Shown here one piece after another: positions 27,026 to 36,846 of a stretch of DNA of 64,000 nucleotides. The translations under genes were made by a program, and so were the position numbers. Source of the DNA: Paraburkholderia phenoliruptrix (GTDB taxonomy: Bacteria; Pseudomonadota; Gammaproteobacteria; Burkholderiales; Burkholderiaceae); NCBI RefSeq assembly GCF_902859825.1, contig NZ_CADIKB010000025.1, positions 1 to 64,000 on the forward strand, written 5' to 3'. The first letter of the stretch is position 1. Each line of letters opens with the position of its first letter. A model generated the notes under the pieces. The model did no database searches. It saw only the letters and a program-made list of their open reading frames with translations, and was not told the DNA's origin.

Positions 27026-27484
27026 TCACGCAGGCCGGCGCTTCGCCGCTTGATGAATCGCGGCGCGCACACGCGGATACGTGCCGCAACGGCACACAAT
27101 ATGGCTCATGGCCGCGTCGATATCGGCGTCGGTCGGATGCGGCTTCTCCTTCAGCAGCGCGCAAGCAGCCATCAGTTGCGCGCTTTGACAGTAGCCGCAC
27201 TGCACCACGTCGAGATCAATCCACGCTGCTTTCAACGCTTGGGCTTCTGCGCCTTGCAGTCCTTCTATCGTCGTGATCTTCTGCGTATTCAAATCCGACA
27301 TGGATATCTGACACGACAGAAACGGCTTGTCGTTCAGATGCACCGTGCACGCCCCGCAAATGCCGACGCCGCAGCCGAACTTCGTACCCGTCATGCCGAG
27401 TTCGCAACGCAGCACCCACAGTAGCGGCATATCGGGCTCCACTTGCACCGCCACGGCCTGTCCGTTGATGTTCAGCGATCCCAT
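27026..27484 (-). CDS. Molybdenum hydroxylase small subunit, [2Fe-2S] protein
   Basis: The 152-residue protein is the iron-sulphur subunit of a xanthine-dehydrogenase-family enzyme, like IorA. Both clusters' ligands are present: C38, C43, C46 and C58 (plant-ferredoxin type) and C96, C99, C131 and C133 (the second, QCGYC...CRCG). The ATG at 27484 was chosen because the longer frame overlaps the large subunit. It follows the large-subunit gene by 14 bases. Confidence 0.93.
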   Translation of the reverse strand: MGSLNINGQAVAVQVEPDMPLLWVLRCELGMTGTKFGCGVGICGACTVHLNDKPFLSCQISMSDLNTQKITTIEGLQGAEAQALKAAWIDLDVVQCGYCQSAQLMAACALLKEKPHPTDADIDAAMSHIVCRCGTYPRVRAAIHQAAKRRPA

Positions 27485-27498
27485 CTGCGCCTCCCGCT

Positions 27499-29766
27499 TT
27501 ATGTGAGTTTCAGGGGCAGCGCGCGCAGGCGCTTGCCCGTGAGTGCGAAAACGGCATTGGCTACGGCGGGCGCAATCGGCGGCACGCCAGGTTCGCCGAC
27601 GCCTTGCGGATGCAACTGACTCGGCATGATGTCGACGTCGATCACCGGGCAATCGTTGATGCGCACCACCGGAAAGTCGACGAAGTTCTTCTGCTCGACC
27701 TGGCCGTTCACAATCGTGATTTCGTCCTGCAATGCGGCGGAAAGCCCAAACACGATGCCGCTCTCCATCTGCTGACGAATCAGATTCGGGTTCACCGGCA
27801 AGCCGCAATCGATCACGCAGATCACGCGATGCACGCGGATCCGGCTGCCGGGGCCAATGGACACTTCCGCCACTTGCGCGACGACGCTGCCAAATGCCTC
27901 GTGAAGCGCGACGCCGCGCGCACGCGGAGCGCCGTCGGCGGCATGCGTCAACGGATGCTGCCAATCTGACAGCACCGCCGCTCGCTGCAACACAGCCAGA
28001 TGCCGCGGATGCTGCGCGAGCAGCGCCGCGCGAAACGCGATCGGATCCTGTTCGGTTGCCGCGGCGAGTTCATCGGTAAAACTCTCGGTGAAGAAGGCTT
28101 GATGCGAGTGGCCGACCGAGCGCCAGAAACCGACCGGCACCGGCAAGTCCACGATCTTGTGCGCAACGCGCGCCGCGGGCCACTCGTACGGCTGATCGAA
28201 TGCGCCTTCCACCGTGGTCTTGTCGAGCGGCATGCGCGGTGCGCCGTAATAGCGCGCGAGCGCGTCGGGCACGATCGCCTGGCTCGCGGACGCGCTGTGC
28301 CACGCCACGAGGTTGCCGTTGCTGTCGAAGCCTGCCTTGAGCCGCGCTACGCAGGCCGGCCGATAGAAATCGTGCGTGAAGTCCTGCGCGCGCGACCAGA
28401 GCGTTTGCACGGGGCGGCCACCCGCCTCACGCGCAATCGCCGCAGCCTGCGCGATGTAATCGAGTTCGAGGCGCCGTCCGAATGCGCCGCCGAGCAACTG
28501 CGTATGCACCTGGACCTTGTCGTCGTCGAGATGCAGCACGTTGGCCACGTGATGTCGCGCGAGCGCAGGCATCTGCGTCGACACCCAGACATTCGCCGCG
28601 CCGTCCGCGACCTGCACGGTGCAGTTAAGCGGCTCGACCGCGCCATGCGCCAGATACGGCGCGTGATACTCAGCGGCGATGGTGCGCGCCGCGCCGTTCA
28701 GCGCGTCGTTGACCTCGCCGCGACGGTAGTACGCGTGGCCGTCGCCGTCGTCGAGTGCGAGCGCGAGGCGGCGCTCCACTTCGGCGCTCGACAGCGAAGC
28801 CGCGGCGCCGTGCGTCCAGTTCACCTTGATCGCGTCGACGGCGTTCATCGCGCGAAACGGGTTGTCCGCGATCACGGCGACGCCGCCCGTGCCGCCCGCA
28901 TACGGCGCGAAAGCAAGCGCCTTGACGAAGCCGCGCATGGCCCGCGCCGCTGCCGCATCGAAGCTCGCGACCGTGCCGCCGAGCGTCGGGCACATCACGA
29001 CGCTTGCGTACAGCAGGCCGTCCGGCAACGCATCGATGCCGAAGCGCGCGGTGCCGTTGATCTTCGACGCCGCCTCGACGCGCCGCAGCGGTTTGCCGAT
29101 CAGCTTGAAACTGGCGGGATCTTTTAACGTGACCTTGCGCGGCAGCGCCTGCTGCGCGGCCATCGACGACAACTCGCCAAAGCTCGCCTTATGTCCCGAT
29201 GGATGCACGACGTAGCTGCTTTCCGCGACGCACTCGCCGGGCGGCACATGCCATTGCGCAGCGGCGGCAGCAATCAACATCGCGCGCGCCGAGGCACCGG
29301 CCTCACGCATAGGAGTCCATAAATCATTGATGCTCGACGAGCCGCCCGTCATCATCGTGCCGGCTTCGCGCACGACTTTGCGCGTGTACCAGACCACCGC
29401 GCGCTTCGTGATGCTGTCGTGATCGGGGCGAAACGGCAGATCGTCAACAACGTTTTGCACGCTGTTATAGATGTTGTCGATCGGCGCCTCTTCGACGCGC
29501 ACGCGCGACCAGTCGGCGTCCAGTTCCTCAGCAAGCAGCATGGCGAGACCGGTGTGCACGCCCTGCCCCATCTCCGCCTTGCAGACCACGACGGTCACGG
29601 TATTGTCCGCGGCGATCTTGACCCAGCCATTGAGCGCCGTTTGGGTGCCTTCCAGTGGCAAGGGCGCACTGGTCGTGAGGCGCTGCCGCGCGGGCAACAC
29701 GGACCAGCCGACCAGCAACGCGCCCACCGCGCCGGCACCGCCGATGACGAAGGTTCTGCGCTTCAT
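27499..29766 (-). CDS. Molybdenum hydroxylase large subunit (molybdopterin-binding, IorB-like)
   Basis: The 755-residue protein is the catalytic, molybdopterin-binding subunit of an isoquinoline 1-oxidoreductase-type hydroxylase. It starts with a twin-arginine signal (MKRRTFVIGG), so the folded two-subunit enzyme is exported to the periplasm. Landmarks include GGAFGRRLELD and the C-terminal GVGEPGVPP, whose Glu is the expected catalytic base. No FAD subunit, cytochrome or maturation gene lies next to it. Substrate is unknown; N-heterocycles or aldehydes are usual for the family. A start 13 codons upstream is possible but lies outside the Tat motif. Confidence 0.9.
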   Translation of the reverse strand: MKRRTFVIGGAGAVGALLVGWSVLPARQRLTTSAPLPLEGTQTALNGWVKIAADNTVTVVVCKAEMGQGVHTGLAMLLAEELDADWSRVRVEEAPIDNIYNSVQNVVDDLPFRPDHDSITKRAVVWYTRKVVREAGTMMTGGSSSINDLWTPMREAGASARAMLIAAAAAQWHVPPGECVAESSYVVHPSGHKASFGELSSMAAQQALPRKVTLKDPASFKLIGKPLRRVEAASKINGTARFGIDALPDGLLYASVVMCPTLGGTVASFDAAAARAMRGFVKALAFAPYAGGTGGVAVIADNPFRAMNAVDAIKVNWTHGAAASLSSAEVERRLALALDDGDGHAYYRRGEVNDALNGAARTIAAEYHAPYLAHGAVEPLNCTVQVADGAANVWVSTQMPALARHHVANVLHLDDDKVQVHTQLLGGAFGRRLELDYIAQAAAIAREAGGRPVQTLWSRAQDFTHDFYRPACVARLKAGFDSNGNLVAWHSASASQAIVPDALARYYGAPRMPLDKTTVEGAFDQPYEWPAARVAHKIVDLPVPVGFWRSVGHSHQAFFTESFTDELAAATEQDPIAFRAALLAQHPRHLAVLQRAAVLSDWQHPLTHAADGAPRARGVALHEAFGSVVAQVAEVSIGPGSRIRVHRVICVIDCGLPVNPNLIRQQMESGIVFGLSAALQDEITIVNGQVEQKNFVDFPVVRINDCPVIDVDIMPSQLHPQGVGEPGVPPIAPAVANAVFALTGKRLRALPLKLT

Positions 29767-29992
29767 GATAATGGCCCGCCCCGCTTGCCCGCCGCTAACA
29801 CGCATTGGGGGCGCGATTCGCGCCCTGCGTTCCCCACGCAATATTAGTAAGACGGAGGAACGCGCGCGGACTTAAATTCGTCGGACGAGGCCGTATGCGC
29901 GCGGGGCGGGCGCGCTAGCAAAGTCAGCCGGGGGTGCCCGAGTCGTGAGGCGTTTCATTAAATGGCTGCACGCCCCGCATTATTCGTCTGAG

Positions 29993-31192
29993 CTATCTGC
30001 GGTTGGACCCAGACATCACGTCGATCCACACTGCCAGCACGAGAATGCCGCCCTTCACAATCATCTGCCAATAGGCGTCGACGTCGAGCATCGACATGCC
30101 GTTGTCGAGGCTTGCCATGACCAGTGCGCCGATCAAGGCGCCATAGACCGTGCCCGAGCCGCCGCGCATCGACGTGCCGCCGATAAAGCACGCGGCAATC
30201 GCGTCGAGTTCGCCCATCGAGCCCGCGGACGGCGAACCCGCGGCAAGGCGCGCGGTGTTCACGATGCCGGCGAACGCGCACATCAAGCCCATCAGCGCAA
30301 AAATGACGAGCTTCACACGATCCGTGTTGACGCCCGAGAGGCGCGTCGCTTCCAGATTCGAACCCACCGCGTAGATGCGGCGGCCAAACACGGTCTGCGT
30401 GGCAATCCAGGTGAAGATACCGAGCAGCGCGAGCAGCAGCAACACAGGCACCGGAATGCCGCCATAGCGATCCAGCGTCGCGACGAAGCCCGCGAGAATC
30501 GCGCCCGCGCCGACCACTTTGGCGACGTCCTGCCAGATCGGCACCACGCTCAACTGATAGCGCTCGCGATTGCGGCGCTGACGTATCGTGAGAAACGCGA
30601 GCAGCAGAAACAGCACCACCGCGAGCGTATCGCCGGCGAGTTTCGGCAGATAGCCCTGACCCACGAACACGAAACTGTCGGACACCGGTGCGATAGTCGA
30701 CCCGCCTGTCACGCCAAGCAGAATGCCGCGATACGCGAGCATGCCGCCAAGGCCGACAATGAACGAAGGCACTCGCCGGTAGGTCGACCACCATCCGTTG
30801 AAAAGGCCGATCAGTACACCCAACAACATCACAACCGGCAATGTGACGCCGATTGGCCAATGGCGGTTCACGTCGAGTATCGCGGCCACACCGCCGAGCA
30901 AGCCGAGCAGGGATCCAACCGATAGATCGATTTCGCCCGCAATGATCACGAATACCATGCCGCACGCGAGCATGCCGGTAATCGACATTTGCCGCAGCAG
31001 GTTCGACAGATTGCGCGGCGTGACAAACGCGCCGTGGGTCAGCAGCGAAAAGAAAATCCAGATCGCGGCCACGGCAATCAGCAACGCGAGAATCTTGTAG
31101 CGCGCGAACAGTTGCTGAATGCGCTGTGTGCCGCCGAATGCGCCTCGTGGCGCGGTCTCGTCGGCGCGTTGGGAAGTAACGTCGGGCGTCAT
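29993..31192 (-). CDS. xylH: Xylose ABC transporter permease XylH
   Basis: The 399-residue permease of the ribose/xylose type has about ten helices and the conserved IIAGEIDLSVGSLLGL segment (about 85-100). It is coupled to xylG by an ATGA overlap and is the third gene of xylFGH, so it forms the membrane channel of the D-xylose importer. The ending VWIDVMSGSNRR is normal for the family. Confidence 0.95.
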   Translation of the reverse strand: MTPDVTSQRADETAPRGAFGGTQRIQQLFARYKILALLIAVAAIWIFFSLLTHGAFVTPRNLSNLLRQMSITGMLACGMVFVIIAGEIDLSVGSLLGLLGGVAAILDVNRHWPIGVTLPVVMLLGVLIGLFNGWWSTYRRVPSFIVGLGGMLAYRGILLGVTGGSTIAPVSDSFVFVGQGYLPKLAGDTLAVVLFLLLAFLTIRQRRNRERYQLSVVPIWQDVAKVVGAGAILAGFVATLDRYGGIPVPVLLLLALLGIFTWIATQTVFGRRIYAVGSNLEATRLSGVNTDRVKLVIFALMGLMCAFAGIVNTARLAAGSPSAGSMGELDAIAACFIGGTSMRGGSGTVYGALIGALVMASLDNGMSMLDVDAYWQMIVKGGILVLAVWIDVMSGSNRR

Positions 31193-32748
31193 GCTGCACT
31201 CGCTGCGGTAGGGTTCGGGACTCGCTGCACGGGACGGATCGCGGCGCTGAGAATGTCTTCCTGCGTGAGGCCGTCGTTGACGAAATCGCCACGCAGCTCG
31301 CCTTCGCCGATCACGAGCACGCGATCGCTCATGCCGAGCACTTCCGGCAATTCCGACGACACCATCACGATCGACATGCCGCGCTGCGCCAGTTGAAAAA
31401 TGAGTTTGTAGATTTCGAATTTTGCGCCGACGTCGACACCGCGCGTGGGCTCGTCGAGTATCAGCACTTTCGGATCGGTCAGCAGCATGCGCGTCAGTAC
31501 CGCCTTCTGCTGATTGCCGCCGGACAGACTCGCTATCGACAACATCGGGTGAGCCGCGCGCACGGAAAGCCGCTTCATTTCCGTGTGTATCGTGTCGAGT
31601 TCCGCTGCAGAGTCGATACGTCCACCCGATGCAAAACGCTGCAGCACCGCCAGCGTAATGTTATGGCCGACACTCAGGCCCGGCACGATGCCGTGGCGCT
31701 TACGGTCTTCCGGCACCATGCCGATGCCTGCGCGGATCGCATCGATAGGCGCGCGAATCTTGACCGGCTTGCCTTCCATGAGAACCGTCGCCTCGCTCAC
31801 GCCGGGGTACGCGCCGAAAATGGCCTGCATCAACTCCGTGCGCCCGGCGCCGACCAGTCCGGCCACGCCGAGAATCTCGCCGCGCCGCAATTGGAACGAC
31901 ACATCGTTCACGCGCTTGCGGCGTGGATTCGTCACGTCGAAGCAGATCACGTTGCGGGCTTCGAAAATGACGTCGCCGATGGGATGCGGCTCGCGCGGAA
32001 ACAGGTTCTTGATTTCGCGCCCGACCATCAGCGAGATGATGCGGTCGGTGGTGAGCGCGCGCATCGGCTCGGTGGCGACATGGCGTCCGTCGCGAATCAC
32101 GCTGATCGTGTCGCAAACCGCGGCGACTTCGTCGAGCTTGTGCGAGATGTACACGCACGCCACGCCGCGCCGCTTCAGATCACGCACAATGTCCAGCAAA
32201 ATCGCGATCTCGGCTGAAGTGAGCGAAGAAGACGGCTCGTCCAGAATCAGCAGTTTTGCGCGCTTGTTGAGCGCCTTGGCAATTTCTATCAGCTGCTGGT
32301 GGCCGCCGCCATAATTCATGACAGGCTGTGCGGCATTAATGCCGCTAATGCCGAGCTCGCGCAGCAATTCGTCGGCACGCTGATACATCGCGGCGTAATT
32401 CATGCGGCCGCCGGGCAGCGTGATTTCGTTGCCGAGAAAGATGTTCTCCGCCACCGACAACTCCGGCACCAGCATCAGCTCCTGATGAATGATGATAATG
32501 CCGGCGCGCTCGGTATCGCGTATGCTCGCGGCTTCCAGCGGCTTGCCTTCCCAGGTTATTTCGCCTTCCCAGGTACCGTGCGGATAGACGCCGGACAGTA
32601 CTTTCATCAGCGTGGATTTGCCTGCGCCGTTTTCGCCGCACAAGCCGACGCACTCGCCCGGCGCGACCGTCAGGTCGATGCCGTCGAGTGCCTTTACGCC
32701 TGAAAACGCTTTGACGATGCCGCGCATCGTCAGTAACGGTTGCGTCAT
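31189..32748 (-). CDS. xylG: Xylose ABC transporter ATP-binding protein XylG
   Basis: The 519-residue ATPase has two ABC domains. The first has Walker A GENGAGKST (38-46) and signature YGGGHQQ; the second has the altered GLVGAGRTEL loop and a normal signature LSGGNQQ, the usual asymmetry of sugar importers. It powers xylose uptake with XylF and XylH. It starts 77 bases after xylF. Confidence 0.95.
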   Translation of the reverse strand: MTQPLLTMRGIVKAFSGVKALDGIDLTVAPGECVGLCGENGAGKSTLMKVLSGVYPHGTWEGEITWEGKPLEAASIRDTERAGIIIIHQELMLVPELSVAENIFLGNEITLPGGRMNYAAMYQRADELLRELGISGINAAQPVMNYGGGHQQLIEIAKALNKRAKLLILDEPSSSLTSAEIAILLDIVRDLKRRGVACVYISHKLDEVAAVCDTISVIRDGRHVATEPMRALTTDRIISLMVGREIKNLFPREPHPIGDVIFEARNVICFDVTNPRRKRVNDVSFQLRRGEILGVAGLVGAGRTELMQAIFGAYPGVSEATVLMEGKPVKIRAPIDAIRAGIGMVPEDRKRHGIVPGLSVGHNITLAVLQRFASGGRIDSAAELDTIHTEMKRLSVRAAHPMLSIASLSGGNQQKAVLTRMLLTDPKVLILDEPTRGVDVGAKFEIYKLIFQLAQRGMSIVMVSSELPEVLGMSDRVLVIGEGELRGDFVNDGLTQEDILSAAIRPVQRVPNPTAASAA

Positions 32749-32825
32749 TCGCTATGCCTCGCTGCAGGGCGCGCGGGCACGCCGATACGATGCAACCGTA
32801 CCGGCGTACACCGCGCGCGTTACGC

Positions 32826-33854
32826 TCATTGGCTCGCGAGCTGAGCCTGAGTGTAGAAGCCGTCCTTGACAACCACGTCCACATTGCTCTTCGTCAGCAA
32901 CGTGGGCTGCAGCAACACCGTGTCGACCTTCTTCTTGCCGTTGTCGTATTGCGCGTTGAAGGCGGGCTTCTCGCCTTTCGCCAGCGCGACCGAGAGCTTC
33001 GCGGCTTCGCCGGCAATCAGCTTCAACGGCTTGTACACCGTCATCGTTTGCGTACCCGCAATCACGCGCTTGACCGCCGCGAGATCCGCGTCCTGGCCCG
33101 ACACCGGCACCTTGCCCGCCATGTGTTGCGCGGCGAGTGCCTGGATCGCACCGCCGGCCGTACCGTCGTTCGACGCGACAATGGCGTCGATCTTGTTGTT
33201 GTTCGCGGTCAGCGCATCTTCGACAATGCGCAGCGCAGTCGACGCGCTCCACTCCGGCACCCATTGCTGACCGACAATCTTGATGTCGCCCTTGTCGATG
33301 GCCGGCTTCAATACCTTCAGTTGTCCTTCGCGCAACATCTTCGCGTTGTTGTCGGTCGGCGCGCCGCCGAGCAGGAAGTAGTTGCCTTTCGGTTGCGCCT
33401 TATACACGCCCTGTGCCTGCAATTCGCCGACCTTCTCGTTGTCGAACGAGATATAGGCATCCACGTCGGCATCCAGAATCAGGCGGTCGTATGACACCAC
33501 CTTGATGCCCGCCTTTCTCGCTTCCGCCACCACGTTGCCGAGCGTCTTCGAATTGAACGGCACGATGACGATGACATCCACGCCGCGCGAGATCAGGTTT
33601 TCGATCTGCGAGATTTGCCGTTCCTCGCTGGCGTCCGCCGATTGCACCGACACTTTCGCGCCGAGCTTTTCCGCCGCGGCGACGAAATAGTCGCGATCGC
33701 GCGACCAGCGCTCGACGCGCAAGTCGTCGATACAGAAGCCGATTTCAGGGTGATCCTTGCTCGCGTGCGCGAGCGGCGCGACAAGCGACAGGCTGGCCAG
33801 CACCGCTCCACACACGAGCGAACTCAGTACAGTACGACGCGTTGCAAATTTCAT
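32826..33854 (-). CDS. xylF: D-xylose-binding periplasmic protein XylF
   Basis: The 342-residue binding protein has a signal peptide (cut near AHA-S, residue 31) and the periplasmic-binding fold with GFCIDDLRVERW and SRGVDVIVIVPF motifs characteristic of XylF. AGGAG lies 8 bases before the ATG at 33854. It is the first gene of xylFGH and lies 146 bases downstream of xylA, a gap that could hold its own promoter. Confidence 0.95.
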   Translation of the reverse strand: MKFATRRTVLSSLVCGAVLASLSLVAPLAHASKDHPEIGFCIDDLRVERWSRDRDYFVAAAEKLGAKVSVQSADASEERQISQIENLISRGVDVIVIVPFNSKTLGNVVAEARKAGIKVVSYDRLILDADVDAYISFDNEKVGELQAQGVYKAQPKGNYFLLGGAPTDNNAKMLREGQLKVLKPAIDKGDIKIVGQQWVPEWSASTALRIVEDALTANNNKIDAIVASNDGTAGGAIQALAAQHMAGKVPVSGQDADLAAVKRVIAGTQTMTVYKPLKLIAGEAAKLSVALAKGEKPAFNAQYDNGKKKVDTVLLQPTLLTKSNVDVVVKDGFYTQAQLASQ

Positions 33855-34000
33855 CTCTGTCTCCTTCTTCTGATAGCCGGAATACCGGATTGGACGGCCT
33901 GCGCTGCGAGCCGCAGGTCCGGACAAGCGACAACCCAAAGCTTCTTTTTGTTTTCGCGCGAGACACGCCCGCGCGTCTTCTTCGATTGCAACGATGCTCT

Positions 34001-35323
34001 TTAGCGTCCGCTATAAATAGCCTGATTGACGATGTTTTCCATGCGTTCCTGCTGACCGCTCACATGCTGCGGATTCAGATCGCGCGACAACGCGTCAGCC
34101 GCGAGTGTCGACAGCGAGTAGTCGCCGGCCAGAATCTTGCGGCCGAACTCCGCGTCCCATCCTGCATAACGCTGGCGTTTGAACTGGCCGAGACGGTCGC
34201 TTTCGATCAGCACAGCCGCGCGTTCGACCGCGAGCGCGAGGTTATCAATTGCACCGACGTGGCCATAAAACAGATCTTCAGGATCCACACTTTGGCGGCG
34301 CACTTTCGAGTCGAAGTTCATGCCGCCCGTCGTGAAGCCGCCGTGCCGCAGGATTTCGTAGAAGGCAAGCGTCAGCTCTTCCACACTATTGGGGAATTGA
34401 TCCGTGTCCCAGCCGTTTTGAGGATCGCCGCGATTCGCGTCCACGCTGCCGAAGATGCCGAGCGCATACGCCGTCGCGATCTCGTGATGAAATGAGTGCC
34501 CGGCAAGCGTCGCATGATTCGCCTCGATGTTCACGCGGATTTCTTTCTCGAGCCCGTATTGCAGCAGGAAGCCGTGCACGGTCGCGACATCGTAATCGTA
34601 TTGATGCTTGGTCGGCTCCTGCGGCTTCGGCTCGATCAACAGAGAACCTTTGAAGCCGATCTTGTGGGCATGCTCGACCACCATATGCAGGGAGCGCGCG
34701 AGTTGATCGCGTTCACGCACGAGGTCGGTATTGAGCAGCGTGTCGTAACCTTCGCGTCCACCCCACAGCACATAATTCTCTCCGCCGAGCCGCTGCGTCG
34801 CGTCAAGCGCGTGACGTACCTGCGTGGCGGCAAACGCGAAGATCTCCGGATCGGGACTCGTCGCCGCGCCGGCCGCATAACGCGGATGCGAAAACAGGTT
34901 GGCCGTGCCCCACAGCAGTTTGATGCCCGTGTCCTGCTGTTTGCGCGCGAGGTAGTCCACTATGCGGGAAAAATTCTCGCTGTATTCCTTGAGGCTCGCG
35001 CCTTCGGGCGCGACATCGGTATCGTGAAAGGTGTAATACGGCGTGCCCAGCTTCGAGAAGAATTCGAATGCGGCATCCGCTTTCAGATGCGCCATTTCCA
35101 TCGCGTTGCCGGGCTGCTGCCAGGGGCGCCTGAACGTGCCCTGGCCGAAAATGTCCACGCCCGGCCACACAAAGGTATGCCAGTAGCACACTGCAATGCG
35201 CAGATGTTCTTCGAGCGTTTTGCCGAGTACCTTTTTGCTTTTATCGTAATAGCGATACGCAAGCGGATTGTCCGATTGCGGGCCTTCATAACGGATCTCG
35301 GGAATATGTTCGAAGTAGGACAT
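34001..35323 (-). CDS. xylA: Xylose isomerase XylA
   Basis: The 440-residue enzyme converts D-xylose to D-xylulose. Family signatures are present: the catalytic FHDTD (about 100-104), LWGGREGY (about 188-195), and LIEPKPQEPTKHQYD with metal-binding Glu and His. AAGGAG precedes the ATG at 35323. It is divergent from xylR and upstream of xylFGH. The next pathway enzyme, xylulokinase, is not in the window. Confidence 0.97.
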   Translation of the reverse strand: MSYFEHIPEIRYEGPQSDNPLAYRYYDKSKKVLGKTLEEHLRIAVCYWHTFVWPGVDIFGQGTFRRPWQQPGNAMEMAHLKADAAFEFFSKLGTPYYTFHDTDVAPEGASLKEYSENFSRIVDYLARKQQDTGIKLLWGTANLFSHPRYAAGAATSPDPEIFAFAATQVRHALDATQRLGGENYVLWGGREGYDTLLNTDLVRERDQLARSLHMVVEHAHKIGFKGSLLIEPKPQEPTKHQYDYDVATVHGFLLQYGLEKEIRVNIEANHATLAGHSFHHEIATAYALGIFGSVDANRGDPQNGWDTDQFPNSVEELTLAFYEILRHGGFTTGGMNFDSKVRRQSVDPEDLFYGHVGAIDNLALAVERAAVLIESDRLGQFKRQRYAGWDAEFGRKILAGDYSLSTLAADALSRDLNPQHVSGQQERMENIVNQAIYSGR

Positions 35324-35428
35324 CAGCGTCTCCTTCCCATCTAAAGGGATATGTTGCACCGCAACCCGTGCGACATGGCCGGGACGGTCGATAAGGTGAC
35401 GCCATGCTGCCGCTTGCACGAGGCATCG

Positions 35429-35444
35429 GCAATTGCGAAATTGC
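35429..35444. promoter_or_regulatory. Inverted repeat in the xylA-xylR divergent region
   Basis: GCAATT-GCGA-AATTGC, with perfect six-base arms, lies about midway between the xylA and xylR starts. It is a candidate operator for XylR or another regulator; no direct evidence. Confidence 0.4.
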
Positions 35445-35573
35445 GCAGTGTGCTTGATGTTTCTTACCGCCCGCCGTTTTGTTTTGCCCAGGCGCGCGAT
35501 TCGCGGCCTAGAATAACTGGACGCTTAAAAACAAGGACTCAGGAGACAAAGGTACTGCGAGTTGACGACTCGC

Positions 35574-36812
35574 ATGCCGCTCACCGCCATGACCCGTTCG
35601 CCAACACCCCAGACGACCCATCGGATCGCGCTGCTGTTCAACGCGAACAAGGTCTACGACCGCGAGATCATTACCGGCATCGGCAACTATCTGCTATCCA
35701 CGCGCGTGGCGTGGGATCTCTTTCTGGAAGAAGATTTTCGCTGCCGGCTGGCGGGCATCGAGCGCTTTGACGGCGACGGCATCATCGCCGATTTCGACGA
35801 TCCAGCCGTGAGTGAAGCGCTGCGCGATTGTCCGTTGCCGGTGGTCGCAGTGGGCTCGTCATTCGAGGACCCGGCGCAATATCCTCCGGACTTACCCTAT
35901 ATTGCGACCGACAACAGCAAGCTCGTCTCCCTCGCCTACACGCATTTGATCGGCGCGGGCCTCGAGCATTTCGCGCTATACAGCCTGCCGCAGGCCCCGC
36001 AAAACCGCTGGGCGCAGGAGCGCGAACTCGCCTTCGCGCATCTGCGTCACGCGGACGGCCACAGCGCGGAGCAGATTCAGAGCGAGATTTATCGCGGCCT
36101 GTCGACCAGTGCACCTTCATGGAATCAGGCAACCGAGCAACTCACGGCGTGGCTGCGTGAGTTGCCGAAGCCCGTCGGCATCATTGCCGTGACCGACGCG
36201 CGTGCAAGGCATTTGCTGCAAGCGTGCCTGATTGCCGGCATTCCCGTGCCCGAGGAAGTCGCGATTATCGGCATCGACAACGATCCGCTCACGCGCACAC
36301 TCACGCGCATTCCGCTTTCGTCGGTCATTCAGGGCACCGAGGAAATGGGCCGCACCGCTGCTCACCTTCTGCACCAGATGTTGCGCGGCGCCCGCTTTCC
36401 AGGGCGGCGCATTCTGGTGCCGCCTGTCGGCATCAACGTGCTCGAATCGACGAAGCACCAACCACTCGCGAGTCCGTATGTGATGCGCGCGCGGCACTTT
36501 ATTCGTCAGTACGCGTGCCAGGGCATTCGCACCGAACAGGTGGCCGATTATGTCGGCGTGTCGCGTTCGTCGCTCGAAGAGTACTTTCGACGCGAGCGGC
36601 AATGCACGGTACATCAGGAAATCTTGCGCCATAAACTCGATGTCGCGAAGGCGCTGCTTGCGAAGCGCGATGCGTCCAGCGCCGAAGTGGCCATACGCTG
36701 CGGCTTCACGTCATTGCAATACATGTATGCGGTGTTTCGCCGTGAGCTGGGATGCACGCCGCGCGAGTATCAGGAGCGCGCCAACTCGATTCAGGCTTCC
36801 GAGCCAGGCTGA
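35574..36812 (+). CDS. xylR: XylR, AraC-family xylose regulator
   Basis: The 412-residue protein joins a periplasmic-binding-protein-like sugar domain (about 15-285, e.g. IIGIDNDPLTRTL) to a C-terminal AraC helix-turn-helix (about 305-400, with TEQVADYVGVSRSSLEEYFRR reduced here to its core VADYVGVSRSSLE and GFTSLQYMYAVFRRELG). It probably activates xylA and xylFGH when xylose is bound. Start is uncertain: TTG 35562, ATG 35574 and ATG 35589 are all in frame, and the AGGAG at 35541-35545 is far from each. Confidence 0.93.
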   Translation: MPLTAMTRSPTPQTTHRIALLFNANKVYDREIITGIGNYLLSTRVAWDLFLEEDFRCRLAGIERFDGDGIIADFDDPAVSEALRDCPLPVVAVGSSFEDPAQYPPDLPYIATDNSKLVSLAYTHLIGAGLEHFALYSLPQAPQNRWAQERELAFAHLRHADGHSAEQIQSEIYRGLSTSAPSWNQATEQLTAWLRELPKPVGIIAVTDARARHLLQACLIAGIPVPEEVAIIGIDNDPLTRTLTRIPLSSVIQGTEEMGRTAAHLLHQMLRGARFPGRRILVPPVGINVLESTKHQPLASPYVMRARHFIRQYACQGIRTEQVADYVGVSRSSLEEYFRRERQCTVHQEILRHKLDVAKALLAKRDASSAEVAIRCGFTSLQYMYAVFRRELGCTPREYQERANSIQASEPG

Positions 36813-36846
36813 GCATGCCTTTACTCTCTTATTCTTTATCGACGAC

